Counted from the first letter of the stretch, positions 1 through 7,648 are shown. The stretch is DNA of 44,831 bases from Janibacter corallicola NBRC 107790 (GCF_001570965.1 NZ_BCSR01000024.1:1-44831), one strand, 5' to 3'. Made by a program: numbers and translations. The notes: a model not told the origin generated them from the letters alone.

Positions 1-74
1 CCTGCCTCCCCCTTCGCCCGCCGCCCTTCGCGGCTCGTCGCAGTGCTCCTCGCACCCCAGGAGGCGGCGGACGC

Positions 75-112
75 ACGACGGCCCCCGCCCGGTGCCGGGC
101 GGGGGCCGTCGT
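75..112 (-). terminator. Strong hairpin terminator of erpA
   Basis: A perfect 18-bp inverted repeat (arms 75-92 and 95-112, a 2-nt gap in the middle) lies 13 bp beyond the erpA stop codon. There is no T-tract after it, as is common for actinobacterial terminators. The rest of positions 1-74 shows no gene I can support. Confidence 0.8.
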
Positions 113-125
113 CACGGCGGTCGGC

Positions 126-497
126 TCAGCCGAAGGAGTCGCCGCAGGCGCAGGAGCTGCCCGCGTTGGGGTTGTCGATGGTGAAGCCCTGCTTCTCGAT
201 GGTGTCGGCGAAGTCGATCGTCGCGCCGGAGAGGTACGGAGCGCTCATCCGGTCGACGACGACCGCGACGCCGTCGAAGTCGCGCACGAGGTCACCGTCG
301 AGGGAGCGCTCGTCGAAGTACAGCTGGTAGATCAGCCCGGAGCAGCCGCCGGGCTGCACACCGATCCGCAGCCGGAGGTCGTCGCGACCCTCCTGCTCGA
401 GGAGCGACTTGACCTTCGAGGAGGCGAAGTCGGTGAGGATGACGCCGTGGCTGTCGCTGGCGACGTCGGGGGTTGCCTGGGTGTCCTGGACGCTCAT
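126..497 (-). CDS. erpA: Iron-sulfur cluster insertion protein ErpA (A-type carrier)
   Basis: 123-aa A-type Fe-S carrier of the HesB/IscA family, which passes assembled clusters to apo-enzymes in the cytosol. The family Cys ligands are visible: one in the GGCSG motif in the middle and two in the C-terminal SSCACGDSF stretch. Length matches the family (about 105-125 aa). An ATG at 497 is preceded by GAGGA at a spacing of about 6. A -10-like TATGGT on the minus strand (plus 589-594) would give a leader of about 85 nt. It is monocistronic and ends at a strong hairpin. A likely client, the Fe-S enzyme quinolinate synthase (NadA), is encoded nearby at 1824; that link is only suggestive. Confidence 0.93.
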   Translation of the reverse strand: MSVQDTQATPDVASDSHGVILTDFASSKVKSLLEQEGRDDLRLRIGVQPGGCSGLIYQLYFDERSLDGDLVRDFDGVAVVVDRMSAPYLSGATIDFADTIEKQGFTIDNPNAGSSCACGDSFG

Positions 498-527
498 GCG
501 AAGTCCTCGTACTCGGGGTCTGTGGCA

Positions 528-544
528 GTGGCGGCTTCCGCCAC
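528..544. terminator. Small hairpin between glycerate kinase and erpA
   Basis: A perfect 7-bp stem GTGGCGG/CCGCCAC with a 3-nt loop. It lies 66 bp beyond the stop of the minus-strand glycerate kinase and inside the presumed erpA leader, so it could be a weak terminator of the former or a structure in the latter. Confidence 0.4.
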
Positions 545-610
545 ATCAGGGGCAACTCGGGCGGGGCCCGGGTTGTTCCCTGCCCTCCACCATACGCCCG
601 CACCTCCGCG

Positions 611-1774
611 TCATCGACGGGGTGACCACGTCGCGGCGACCCGTGCCGCGCGGTCCGCGAGCGTGCCCACCGGATCGGCCATCGCGGCCGTCGGGTCCCG
701 GTGCCGGTCCACGACGGCATAAGTCCCGCTCAGCCCGAGCACCATGGCCTCCCTGCGGCTGATCGTCACCTGTCCGGCGAGGGCCACCGCGGGGGTGGCG
801 TGCTCGGCGGCGAGCGCGGCGACACCGGCGACGACCTCGCCCTGCAGACTCCCCTGGTCGAGGGTGCCCTCACCGGTGATGACGACGTCCGCGGCCGCGG
901 CCAGGCCGGACAGGTCCAGGGCCTCCATGACGACCTGGACGCCGCTGCGCCGGCTCGCCCCCAGCAGCAGGAGCCCGTACCCGGCGCCCCCCGCCGCCCC
1001 GGCGCCGGCCTCACGCTCCAGTCGGCGCGGCTCGGAGCCGAGCAGGTCCAGCGGCGCGGGCGCGACCCGCCGGACGACGTCGACGAAGTGGCCCAGCGAC
1101 CCCTCGAGGAGCTGCGCCTGCTCGGCCGTGGCCCCCTTCTCCTGGGCGAAGACGGCGGAGGCCCCCTTGAGCCCGAGCAACGGGGAGGCGACGTCCGTCG
1201 CGGCGACGAGCTCCACCCCTGCGAACCGCTGGCGCACCTCCGCCAGTCCGGCGAGGTCCTCCTCGCGGGTGGCGATGAGGCCGCCTCCCCCACCGCCGAG
1301 GACGTCGCGGGGCCCGGCACCGAGGGCGGCGAGCATCCCCGCGCCCGCGTCGTTGGTGCCCGATCCCCCCAGCCCGACGACGATGCGTTCCACGCCCTCG
1401 GCCAGTGCGGCGGCGAGCAGCTCGCCCAGGCCCCACGACGAGGTCGTGCCCGGGTCGCGCTCGCCGGCGTCGAGCAGGTGCAGCCCGATCGCCTGGGCCG
1501 ACTCCAGCCAGGCGGTGCGTCGGCCCCCGTCGTCTGTGATCAGCAGGGCCCCGGGCACCGGGGTGCCGCGCGGGCCGGTGGTGGTGACGACGACCGACTC
1601 GCCGACGACACCGGTGGTGAGCACGTCGAGGAAGCCGGGGCCGCCGTCCGAGAGCGGCGCGAGGCTGAGCAGGTCGTCCGGGGCGCTGCGGCGCCATCCG
1701 GTGGCCATGGCCTCCGCCGCCTGCGTGGCGGTGAGCGTCCCGCTGAAGCTGTCGGGGGCGATGAGCACGTGCAC
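611..1774 (-). CDS. glxK: Glycerate kinase (GlxK/GarK family)
   Basis: 387-aa glycerate kinase, phosphorylating D-glycerate (the family usually makes 2-phosphoglycerate) in glyoxylate, tartronate or serine breakdown. The N-terminus MHVLIAPDSFSGTLT is the family's opening strand. The glycine-rich GLGGSGTNDAGAGML motif in the middle and VVITGEGTLDQGSLQGEV near the C-terminus are family signatures. Length is normal (about 370-390 aa). GTG at 1774 is chosen because TAGAGT (plus 1781-1786) ends exactly 6 nt upstream, a leaderless geometry. A GTG two codons downstream with AAGGA ahead of it is an alternative. It is divergent from nadA and stands alone. A second glycerate kinase starts at 44461. Confidence 0.92.
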   Translation of the reverse strand: MHVLIAPDSFSGTLTATQAAEAMATGWRRSAPDDLLSLAPLSDGGPGFLDVLTTGVVGESVVVTTTGPRGTPVPGALLITDDGGRRTAWLESAQAIGLHLLDAGERDPGTTSSWGLGELLAAALAEGVERIVVGLGGSGTNDAGAGMLAALGAGPRDVLGGGGGGLIATREEDLAGLAEVRQRFAGVELVAATDVASPLLGLKGASAVFAQEKGATAEQAQLLEGSLGHFVDVVRRVAPAPLDLLGSEPRRLEREAGAGAAGGAGYGLLLLGASRRSGVQVVMEALDLSGLAAAADVVITGEGTLDQGSLQGEVVAGVAALAAEHATPAVALAGQVTISRREAMVLGLSGTYAVVDRHRDPTAAMADPVGTLADRAARVAATWSPRR

Positions 1775-1780
1775 TCCTTG

Positions 1781-1816
1781 ACTCTACCGAGGCCGCCGCC
1801 GGGCATGTGGCAACAT
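1781..1816. promoter_or_regulatory. Divergent glycerate kinase / nadA promoter region
   Basis: The 49-bp divergent intergenic space holds TAGAGT for the minus-strand kinase (plus 1781-1786, 6 nt from its GTG) and CAACAT for nadA (1811-1816, 7 nt from its GTG). Both spacings imply transcription starting at or next to the start codon. No Shine-Dalgarno sequence precedes nadA. Confidence 0.55.
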
Positions 1817-1823
1817 CATCGAC

Positions 1824-3011
1824 GTGAGTGCACCGACGACGTCCTCCCAGGCAGCCCCCCTCCCACTGCTCGCCCTCGGCGCCGGCACGGATCTGGAGTC
1901 CGAACGCGGTGTGGAGTGCTCCGGCGAGCTGCCGCCCCCTTCGGACCCCGACCTGGTGGCCCGGGCCCGCGCCGCCAAGGAGGCGCTCGGGGACTCCGTC
2001 TTCGTCCTCGGCCACCACTACCAGCGCAACGAGGTCATCGACTTCGCCGACACCACGGGTGACTCCTTCAAGCTGGCCAAGCAGGCCGCCGCCCGCCCCG
2101 ACGCGAAGTACATCGTCTTCTGCGGCGTGCACTTCATGGCCGAGTCCGCGGACATCCTCACCAGCGACGAGCAGACCGTCGTGCTGCCCGACCTGGCCGC
2201 CGGCTGCTCGATGGCGGACATGGCCGCGCTGCACCAGGTGCAGGAGTGCTGGGACGAGCTGCTCGACGCCGGCGTCGCCGACTCGACGGTCCCGGTGACG
2301 TACATGAACTCCTCCGCGGCGATCAAGGCCTTCACCGGGCGCCACGGCGGCACGGTGTGCACGAGCTCGAATGCCGAGCGCGCGCTCACGTGGGCCTTCG
2401 ACCAGGTCGGGGGCGTCGACGGCGGGGGCAAGGTGCTCTTCCTGCCCGACCAGCACCTGGGCCGCAACACCTGGGTGCGCGAGCTCGGGCGCGACCGCGA
2501 GGACTGCGTCGTGTGGAACCCGCACCGGCCGATGGGCGGGCTCACGCCGGAGCAGATCCGCGGGGCCCGGATGATCCTGTGGCAGGGGCACTGCTCGGTG
2601 CACGGCCGCTTCACCCCCGAGGCCGTGGAGGAGGCACGAAGGGAGATCCCCGGCGTGCGCGTGATCGTCCACCCGGAGTGCCGCAACGAGGTCGTCTCGC
2701 TGGCCGACGAGGTCGGTTCGACGGAGAAGATCATCAAGGCCGTCTCCGAGGCGCCGGCCGGGACCAGGTGGATCATCGGCACCGAGCTCAACCTCGTCCA
2801 GCGGCTGGCCCAGCAGCACCCGGACCAGCAGATCTCCTTCCTGGAGAAGAACGTCTGCTTCTGCTCGACGATGAACCGCATCGACCTGCCCCACCTCGTG
2901 TGGGCGCTGGAGTCGCTCGTCGAGGGGCGCGCGGTGAACGAGATCGTCGTCGACGAGACCGTGGCCGAGCAGGCGAGGACGGCGCTGGACCGGATGCTCG
3001 CCCTACCGTAG
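1824..3011 (+). CDS. nadA: Quinolinate synthase A
   Basis: 395-aa [4Fe-4S] quinolinate synthase. It condenses iminoaspartate with dihydroxyacetone phosphate to quinolinate in de novo NAD synthesis. The sequence shows GHHYQRNEVIDFAD, the FCGVHFMAESADIL block with the first cluster Cys, HPECRNEV with the second and NVCFCSTMNRIDLP with the last. Length fits the longer NadA form found in actinobacteria. GTG at 1824 is the start because CAACAT lies 7 nt upstream and no other initiation signal is seen. nadB and nadC, which often follow nadA in actinobacteria, are absent; the next gene is unrelated. Confidence 0.96.
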   Translation: MSAPTTSSQAAPLPLLALGAGTDLESERGVECSGELPPPSDPDLVARARAAKEALGDSVFVLGHHYQRNEVIDFADTTGDSFKLAKQAAARPDAKYIVFCGVHFMAESADILTSDEQTVVLPDLAAGCSMADMAALHQVQECWDELLDAGVADSTVPVTYMNSSAAIKAFTGRHGGTVCTSSNAERALTWAFDQVGGVDGGGKVLFLPDQHLGRNTWVRELGRDREDCVVWNPHRPMGGLTPEQIRGARMILWQGHCSVHGRFTPEAVEEARREIPGVRVIVHPECRNEVVSLADEVGSTEKIIKAVSEAPAGTRWIIGTELNLVQRLAQQHPDQQISFLEKNVCFCSTMNRIDLPHLVWALESLVEGRAVNEIVVDETVAEQARTALDRMLALP

Positions 3012-3047
3012 GAGCGGCGCCCACCCCCGTCCAGCTGAAGACGACCC

Positions 3048-3095
3048 GGTGGTTGAGGAGCAGAGGCCGCCCGCGGCCGAAGCCTCGAAACCACC
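3048..3095. repeat. Palindromic intergenic repeat with GGTGGTT/AACCACC ends
   Basis: A 48-bp interrupted palindrome fills the gap after nadA. Outer arms GGTGGTT (3048-3054) and AACCACC (3089-3095), middle GAGG/CCTC, inner GGCCGC (3065-3070) and GCGGCC (3073-3078). Elements of this type, with GGTGGT...GAGG ends, are dispersed between genes in many actinobacterial genomes as I recall them. Only this one copy was noticed in the window. It may also act as a nadA terminator. Confidence 0.55.
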
Positions 3096-3119
3096 CCCGC
3101 GCGCTGGCAGGGTGCCTCC

Positions 3120-3761
3120 ATGGACGACACCCAGCTCTTCTCCCGGCAGGCCGAGAACCGACGGCTCTTCGCCGACACCGTCGACGCGCTCGGTGAGGAC
3201 CACGCCGGCGACGCCACCCTCTGCGAGGGCTGGGACGTGCGCACCCTCACCGGCCACCTGCTCCAGCCGATGCTCGTGCCGTCGTGGCGCTTCCTGCTGA
3301 CGGCCGCGAGGCAGCGGTCGATGGCACGGGCGTGCGACGTCTTCGCCGCACGTCTCGGCGATCGTCCGCTGGCCGAGACCACCGCCGAGCTCCGCCGCCT
3401 GGCCGACACGCCGTCGAAGCCCTGGTACATCGGCCCGTCCGGGCCCTTCGTCGACACCTGCATCCACCTGCGGGACCTCGCCGAGCCGCAGGGACTCGAC
3501 GTCACCGTGCCGCTGGAGCACTGGCACGCGGCGCTCGAGATCATCGTCTCCCCGCGCGGGAGGGAGTCCTTCGTCCCGGACAAGGGCCTGCTCGAGGGCC
3601 TCCGGTGGGAGACCACGGACACCGACTGGAGCCATGGCGAAGGGGGCACCGTCACCGGCAGCGCCGAGGCCCTCGCCATGGTGATGTCCGGCCGACCGGC
3701 CTACCTCGACCGGCTCTCCGGCGACGGGGTCACGGCCGTGCGCGAGCGTCTGGGCGCCTGA
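3120..3761 (+). CDS. TIGR03083 / mycothiol-dependent maleylpyruvate isomerase-like protein
   Basis: 213-aa protein of the actinobacterial DinB-like superfamily TIGR03083 (MDMPI N-terminal type). These are four-helix metal-binding proteins, some of which use mycothiol as cofactor. The typical CEGWDVRTLTGHL block (about residues 35-48) carries the first metal-type His, and DTCIHLRDLAEP (about 118-129) the second. The individual reaction cannot be read from sequence. The ATG is 6 nt after CAGGGT (3108-3113), a leaderless-type arrangement. It is convergent with the hydroquinone reductase gene; both may be thiol-cofactor proteins, but nothing in the sequence proves a link. Confidence 0.75.
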   Translation: MDDTQLFSRQAENRRLFADTVDALGEDHAGDATLCEGWDVRTLTGHLLQPMLVPSWRFLLTAARQRSMARACDVFAARLGDRPLAETTAELRRLADTPSKPWYIGPSGPFVDTCIHLRDLAEPQGLDVTVPLEHWHAALEIIVSPRGRESFVPDKGLLEGLRWETTDTDWSHGEGGTVTGSAEALAMVMSGRPAYLDRLSGDGVTAVRERLGA

Positions 3762-3773
3762 CTCCCCCTTCGT

Positions 3774-3822
3774 GGGTGGAGGCGGACACGTGGACGAATC
3801 GTCGGCGAGTCGCCTTCCACCC
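3774..3822. terminator. Bidirectional terminator between convergent genes
   Basis: GGGTGGAGGCG (3774-3784) pairs with CGCCTTCCACCC (3811-3822) with a single bulge. It sits exactly between the convergent stops at 3761 and 3838, so it could serve both genes. Confidence 0.6.
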
Positions 3823-3837
3823 GATGCGCGGGGACGC

Positions 3838-4875
3838 TCAGGCCGAGCGGACCATCCCGGTCCCGTCGAGCAGCGGGTTGTGCTCGACCGGGACCCGCTC
3901 CCCTTCGCTCGGTGGCCCGGGCGGGGTGGCGTCGTCGAAGGGGGACCCGCCGAGGGCCTCGCGGCCGTGCGGCTCGAGCCAGTTCGACAGGTCCGGTCCG
4001 GCGGGGACGATGCCCGTGGGGTTCACGTCCCGGTGCACCTCGTAGTAGTGGCTCTTGATGTGGGCGAAGTCGGTCGTGTCACCGAAACCCGGCGTGGTGA
4101 AGAGGTCGCGCGCGTAGGCCCACAGCACCGGCATCTCGGACAGCTTGGACCGGTTGGCCTTGAAGTGCCCGTGGTAGACGGGGTCGAAGCGCGCGAGCGT
4201 GGTGAAGAGGCGCACGTCCGCCTCGGTGATGTGGTCGCCCATGAGGTAGCGACGGGTGGACAGGCGCTCCTCGAGCCAGTCCATGGCCGTCCACAGCCGG
4301 TCGTACGCGGCCTCGTACGCAGCCTGGTCACCGGAGAACCCGCAGCGGTACACGCCGTTGTTGACCTCGGTGTAGACCCGCTTGTTGACGGACTCCATCT
4401 CCTCGCGGAGGTGCTCGGGCCACAGGTCCGGGGCGCCCTCACGGTGGTGCTCGCGCCACTGCGTGGAGAGGTCGAAGGTGATCTGCGGGAAGTTGTTCGT
4501 CACGACCTGCCCGGACGGGACGTCGACGACCACGGGGACGGTGATCCCCTTCGGGTAGTCGGGGAATCGCTTGAGGTAGGCGTCCTTGATCCGAGGGATC
4601 TGCAGCACCGGGTCGAGGTGTCCCTCGTCGAGGTCGAAGGTCCAGCTGTCGGAGTCGTGCGTCGGGCCGGTGATCCCCATCGAGATGACGTCCTCGAGGC
4701 CGAGGAGACGGCGCACGATGATCGCGCGGTTGGCCCAGGGACAGGCGCGGGAGACGACGAGGCGGTAGCGCCCCGGCTCGACCGGCCACTCCCCCGACCC
4801 GTCCGAGGTGATGCGGTCCTCGATGTAGGCCGTGTCGCGGGTGAATTCCTTCTCGACGTAGCTGCCCTGTGCCAT
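3838..4875 (-). CDS. Glutathionyl- (or mycothiolyl-) hydroquinone reductase, Xi-class GST
   Basis: 345-aa Xi-class glutathione-transferase-fold enzyme (YqjG/ECM4 family), which reductively removes a thiol from S-conjugated hydroquinones in the cytosol. The catalytic Cys45 lies in the hallmark CPWA motif. The C-terminal helical part carries the YRCGFSGDQAAYE and GDHITEADVRLFTTLARFD blocks, and length is family-normal. Actinobacteria generally use mycothiol, so the real conjugate may be mycothiolyl; this is inference. ATG 4875 lies 6 nt after a TATAGT -10. The promoter is embedded in two palindromes, suggesting repression by a quinone- or thiol-sensing regulator. The PPOX gene upstream ends 28 bp away. 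Confidence 0.9.
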   Translation of the reverse strand: MAQGSYVEKEFTRDTAYIEDRITSDGSGEWPVEPGRYRLVVSRACPWANRAIIVRRLLGLEDVISMGITGPTHDSDSWTFDLDEGHLDPVLQIPRIKDAYLKRFPDYPKGITVPVVVDVPSGQVVTNNFPQITFDLSTQWREHHREGAPDLWPEHLREEMESVNKRVYTEVNNGVYRCGFSGDQAAYEAAYDRLWTAMDWLEERLSTRRYLMGDHITEADVRLFTTLARFDPVYHGHFKANRSKLSEMPVLWAYARDLFTTPGFGDTTDFAHIKSHYYEVHRDVNPTGIVPAGPDLSNWLEPHGREALGGSPFDDATPPGPPSEGERVPVEHNPLLDGTGMVRSA

Positions 4876-4879
4876 GCCC

Positions 4880-4910
4880 CAACTATAGTTGAAGCCTAAA
4901 CTTTTATCCA
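4880..4910 (-). promoter_or_regulatory. Hydroquinone reductase promoter with two overlapping palindromes
   Basis: On the minus strand: -35 TGGATA (plus 4905-4910), 17-bp spacer, -10 TATAGT (plus 4882-4887), then 6 nt to the ATG. The -10 lies inside the perfect 12-bp palindrome CAACTATAGTTG (4880-4891). The spacer carries AGTTGAAGCCTAAACT (4887-4902), an imperfect dyad with conserved AGTT/AACT ends. Placement over -10 and spacer is what a repressor such as a MarR-type sensor would use. The regulator's identity is inference. Confidence 0.65.
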
Positions 4911-5278
4911 GCGTCGAGCTCGATGGGCAGGCAGTCCGAGTCGCAGCCGGTCACGCCGCTGCCGTCCCCGTGGGGGCGGTGCCGCACCGCCCGCGTCGGC
5001 GTCAGCCGGAGGGCTCCCCCGTCGACCTGCGCCTCGCCGTCGACGATGAGGGAGTACCCGTGGACGTCCTCCGGCGGCCACAGCAGGGAGACGCGGGGAC
5101 GCTCCTGCGCGTTGGTGCGGCTGCGGTTGCCGAGCTCCTTCACGTGCAGGACGTCGCCGACCGGTCGCGGCTGGACCGCGACGGCGTGCGGCCGCCCGTC
5201 GGCCGTGACCGTCATCAGGTACGCGAAGGAGTACTCCGCGACGACCCGGGCCAGCTCCTCGTTCACGACGTCACCCAT
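4904..5278 (-). CDS. PPOX-family (pyridoxamine 5'-phosphate oxidase-like) flavin-binding protein
   Basis: 124-aa single-domain split-barrel protein. The first half fits the PPOX fold: AYLMTVTADGRPHAVAVQPRP, then VLHVKELGNRSRTNAQERPRVSLLWPP. Relatives bind FMN or F420 and reduce small molecules, or act as haem or pyridoxamine-phosphate enzymes; the cofactor cannot be assigned here. The C-terminus has a CDSDC motif whose role is unknown. ATG 5278 is chosen because TATCCT (plus 5285-5290) lies 6 nt upstream, followed by the same TGGGGC hexamer that precedes the hydroquinone reductase ATG. Its stop codon overlaps the -35 region of the hydroquinone reductase promoter. Confidence 0.8.
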   Translation of the reverse strand: MGDVVNEELARVVAEYSFAYLMTVTADGRPHAVAVQPRPVGDVLHVKELGNRSRTNAQERPRVSLLWPPEDVHGYSLIVDGEAQVDGGALRLTPTRAVRHRPHGDGSGVTGCDSDCLPIELDAG

Positions 5279-5301
5279 GCCCCAAGGATAGGCGGGCCGG
5301 G

Positions 5302-5799
5302 TCAGGCCAGCCAGTGCTCGATGGCGGCGTGCGTGGCCTCGTCGAGGGCCACGAGCCGGGCCTCCCGGACGCGGACCGGCGCGGCCCGGATCGTCTCGAC
5401 GGCTGCGGCGATGGCGTCCTCCTTGGGCCACCCGTAGACCCCGGCGCTGATGAGCGGGAAGGCGAGGGAGTCCGCGCCGAGCTCGTCCGCGACCTCGAGG
5501 GAGCGGCGGTAGCAGGAGACGAGCAGGGAGCGGTCGGTCTGCCCCGCCCGGTGGTTCGGGCCGACCGTGTGGATGACCCAGCGCGAAGGGAGCTCCCCCG
5601 CCGTCGTCCACCCGGCGTCCCCCGTGGCCAGTCCGTGCGGGAAGCGGGCGATGCAGTCCTCGAGCACCGCCGGTCCCGCGGCCCGGTGGATGGCGCCGTC
5701 GACTCCCCCGCCCCCGCGCATGGCGGTGTTGGCGGCGTTGACGATCGCATCGACCTGCTGGGTCGTGATGTCGCCGTGGACGGCGGTGAGCGTGACCAT
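5302..5799 (-). CDS. Macro-domain O-acetyl-ADP-ribose deacetylase
   Basis: 165-aa stand-alone macro domain of the YmdB type, which hydrolyses O-acetyl-ADP-ribose or removes ADP-ribose from targets. Diagnostic segments are GDITTQQVDAIVNAANTAM (ADP-ribose pocket Asp and Asn-Ala-Ala-Asn), GGGGVDGAIHRAAG (catalytic loop), WVIHTVGP and LAFPLISAGVYGWP (phosphate-binding loop). It covers the whole domain and nothing else. ATG 5799 is preceded by GAGACT 6 nt upstream and a G-rich run at about 11 nt. The PPOX gene follows 23 bp downstream but has its own -10 element, so co-transcription is uncertain. Confidence 0.93.
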   Translation of the reverse strand: MVTLTAVHGDITTQQVDAIVNAANTAMRGGGGVDGAIHRAAGPAVLEDCIARFPHGLATGDAGWTTAGELPSRWVIHTVGPNHRAGQTDRSLLVSCYRRSLEVADELGADSLAFPLISAGVYGWPKEDAIAAAVETIRAAPVRVREARLVALDEATHAAIEHWLA

Positions 5800-5827
5800 C
5801 GGTCCAGTCTCCCCCCTGCTCGCAAGG

Positions 5828-6149
5828 AGTGCAGGTCAGACGCCACAACGACGTTCCGGGACAGCCGGAAGCGCGAACCGCCGAACTGCAGTCCTTCTGC
5901 CCGTTCGACGACCAGGGGGACGCCTCCTCGCGTGGGGCTCAGCGGGGGTCGACGGGGTCTCGACCTCCAGCAGGTCCTCGCGCGGATCGCACAGCAGAGC
6001 CATGTCGAAGCGACCGACCTCCATCGCCAGAGCCAGCTCGTCCGGATGCACACCGGGGAAGTCGGGGTCCAGGGCGGACCGACCAGGGCGACGTCCTCGT
6101 CGCCCTCGGTGCTCGCACCGCCAGCAGGAGCTGCCCCCTTCTCCGCCAC
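5828..6149 (-). pseudogene. Possible decayed coding region, frame-shifted
   Basis: The 419 bp between the macro-domain and M20 genes hold no intact gene. On the minus strand a GTG at 6149 opens a plausible reading (MAEKGAAPAGGASTEGDEDV...). This gives way near 6065 to a second frame with natural-looking acidic protein (DPDFPGVHPDELALAMEVG...) and then, near 5945, seems to return to the first frame. Third positions stay GC-rich in these pieces. Family not recognised. It may be a gene remnant with two frameshifts or simply noncoding GC-rich DNA. Confidence 0.25.
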
Positions 6150-6153
6150 GGTT

Positions 6154-6201
6154 GGTTCGAGGTATGTCCGGGCGGATAGACGAGCACGATTACCTCGAAC
6201 C
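6154..6201. repeat. Perfect 11-bp inverted repeat in the gene-free gap
   Basis: GGTTCGAGGTA (6154-6164) is matched by its exact reverse complement at 6191-6201 across a 26-bp spacer. It lies 18-65 bp beyond the M20 peptidase stop, so it may terminate that transcript. The symmetry could also mark the edge of a small lost element. Confidence 0.55.
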
Positions 6202-6218
6202 GCCGGGATGGTGCTCGG

Positions 6219-7583
6219 TCAGGGGCGCATCGCACCGAGCCGCGCGAGCAGCAGCGCCTCGGCGGTGCAGACCTTCTCGAACTCCCCCAGGTGCAGCGAC
6301 TCGTTCGCCCCGTGCGCCCGCGTGTCCGGGTCCTCCACGCCGGTGACGAGGATCGCCGCGTCCGGGAACTTCTCCGCGAAGGCCTGGACGAAGGGGATCG
6401 ACCCGCCGATCCCGACGTCGACCGGGTCGTTGCCCCACGCGTCGGCGAAGGCGGCCCGGGCCTGGTCGTAGGTCGGCCCCTGCGCGTCGGCGGCGAAGCC
6501 CCAGCCCTGCTCGTCGAGCTCGACCTCGACGGTCGCGCCCCAGGGGGCGTAGGACTGCAGGTGCCGCTGCAGCGCCTGCCAGGCCTCCTCGGGGTCCTGG
6601 GTCGGGTTGAGCCGCAGGTTGATCTTCGCCCGGGCGCTCGCGGCGAGGACGTTGCCGGCCTCGCCGACGGCGGGTGCGTCGATGCCGATGACGACCGCGG
6701 CGGGCTTGGTCCACAGTCGCGAGGGGATCGAGCCGGTGCCGATGAGCTCGGTGCTGCTCAGCAGACCGGACTCCTCACGCAGCCGGGCCTCGTCGTAGTC
6801 GACGTCGGGGGCGTCGGTGTGCACGAGCCCCTCGATCGCGACATCGCCCTGGTCGTCGTGCAGCGTCGCCATGAGCCGGCACAGCGTGGTGATCGCGTCC
6901 GGGCAGGCGCCACCGAACATCCCCGAGTGCACCCCGTGGTCGAGGGTCCGCACGGTGACGACACCCCGGAGGGACCCGCGCAGCGTCGTCGTCAGCGCCG
7001 GGGTGCCGATCGCCCAGTTGAGGGAGTCGGCGAGCACTATCGCGTCCGAGGCCAGCTTGTCGCCGTGCCGCTCCAGGATCCGCGGGAGGGACTCGCTCGC
7101 GATCTCCTCCTCGCCCTCGACGAAGATCGTCACCCCCACCGGCAGCTCGCCCGAGTGCGCCCGGAGCGCGGCGATGTGGGCCATGACCCCGGCCTTGTCG
7201 TCGGCCGCGCCCCGTCCGTAGAGGCGACCGTCGCGCTCGGTGGGCTCGAAGGGGTCGCTGTCCCAGTCCGCCCGGTCACCGGGAGGTTGCACGTCGTGGT
7301 GGGCGTAGAGGAGGACGGTCGGGGCCCCCTTCGGGCCGTCGGCGTGGCCGATCACGGCGGGGCGTCCCCCTTCGCTCACGATCTCGACGTCGAGGCCCTC
7401 CGCGCGCAACAGCTCTGCGGTGCGCTCGGCGGAGGCCTGCACATTGGCCTGGTCGAAGGAGTCGAGGCTGACGCTCGGGATCCGGGTGAGGTCCTCGAGG
7501 TCGGCGCGCACCTGCGGCATCAGCTCGCGCACGCGGGCTCGCACGGTCTCGATCTGGTCTGCGGTGAGAGTGGTGTCGGTCAC
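6219..7583 (-). CDS. M20-family dipeptidase / metallopeptidase
   Basis: 454-aa M20/M25/M40 zinc metallopeptidase, most like the actinobacterial dipeptidases of the ArgE/DapE/CNDP group. Zinc-ligand blocks are visible: LLYAHHDVQPPGD (His-x-Asp), GRGAADDKAGVMAHI (bridging Asp), FVEGEEEIASES (catalytic and ligand Glu), LADSLNW (Asp) and AHGANESLHLGEFEK (C-terminal His). A dimerisation lid fills the centre. Length is normal. GTG 7583 is supported by TACCGT (plus 7590-7595) 6 nt upstream. Cytosolic (no signal peptide). Substrate is not readable beyond short peptides or aminoacyl amides. Divergent from the DUF3043 gene. Confidence 0.92.
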   Translation of the reverse strand: MTDTTLTADQIETVRARVRELMPQVRADLEDLTRIPSVSLDSFDQANVQASAERTAELLRAEGLDVEIVSEGGRPAVIGHADGPKGAPTVLLYAHHDVQPPGDRADWDSDPFEPTERDGRLYGRGAADDKAGVMAHIAALRAHSGELPVGVTIFVEGEEEIASESLPRILERHGDKLASDAIVLADSLNWAIGTPALTTTLRGSLRGVVTVRTLDHGVHSGMFGGACPDAITTLCRLMATLHDDQGDVAIEGLVHTDAPDVDYDEARLREESGLLSSTELIGTGSIPSRLWTKPAAVVIGIDAPAVGEAGNVLAASARAKINLRLNPTQDPEEAWQALQRHLQSYAPWGATVEVELDEQGWGFAADAQGPTYDQARAAFADAWGNDPVDVGIGGSIPFVQAFAEKFPDAAILVTGVEDPDTRAHGANESLHLGEFEKVCTAEALLLARLGAMRP

Positions 7584-7648
7584 GCGCCGACGGTACCGCG
7601 GGCCGGGCGGGGACCGGCGGCGAAGGGGGTGCGCCTAGAGTGCTCATC

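Noticed and set aside
6150-6205. tRNA or tRNA-like remnant suggested by GGTTCGA
   Set aside because: No cloverleaf, acceptor stem or anticodon arm can be drawn; the motif is part of an 11-bp inverted repeat.
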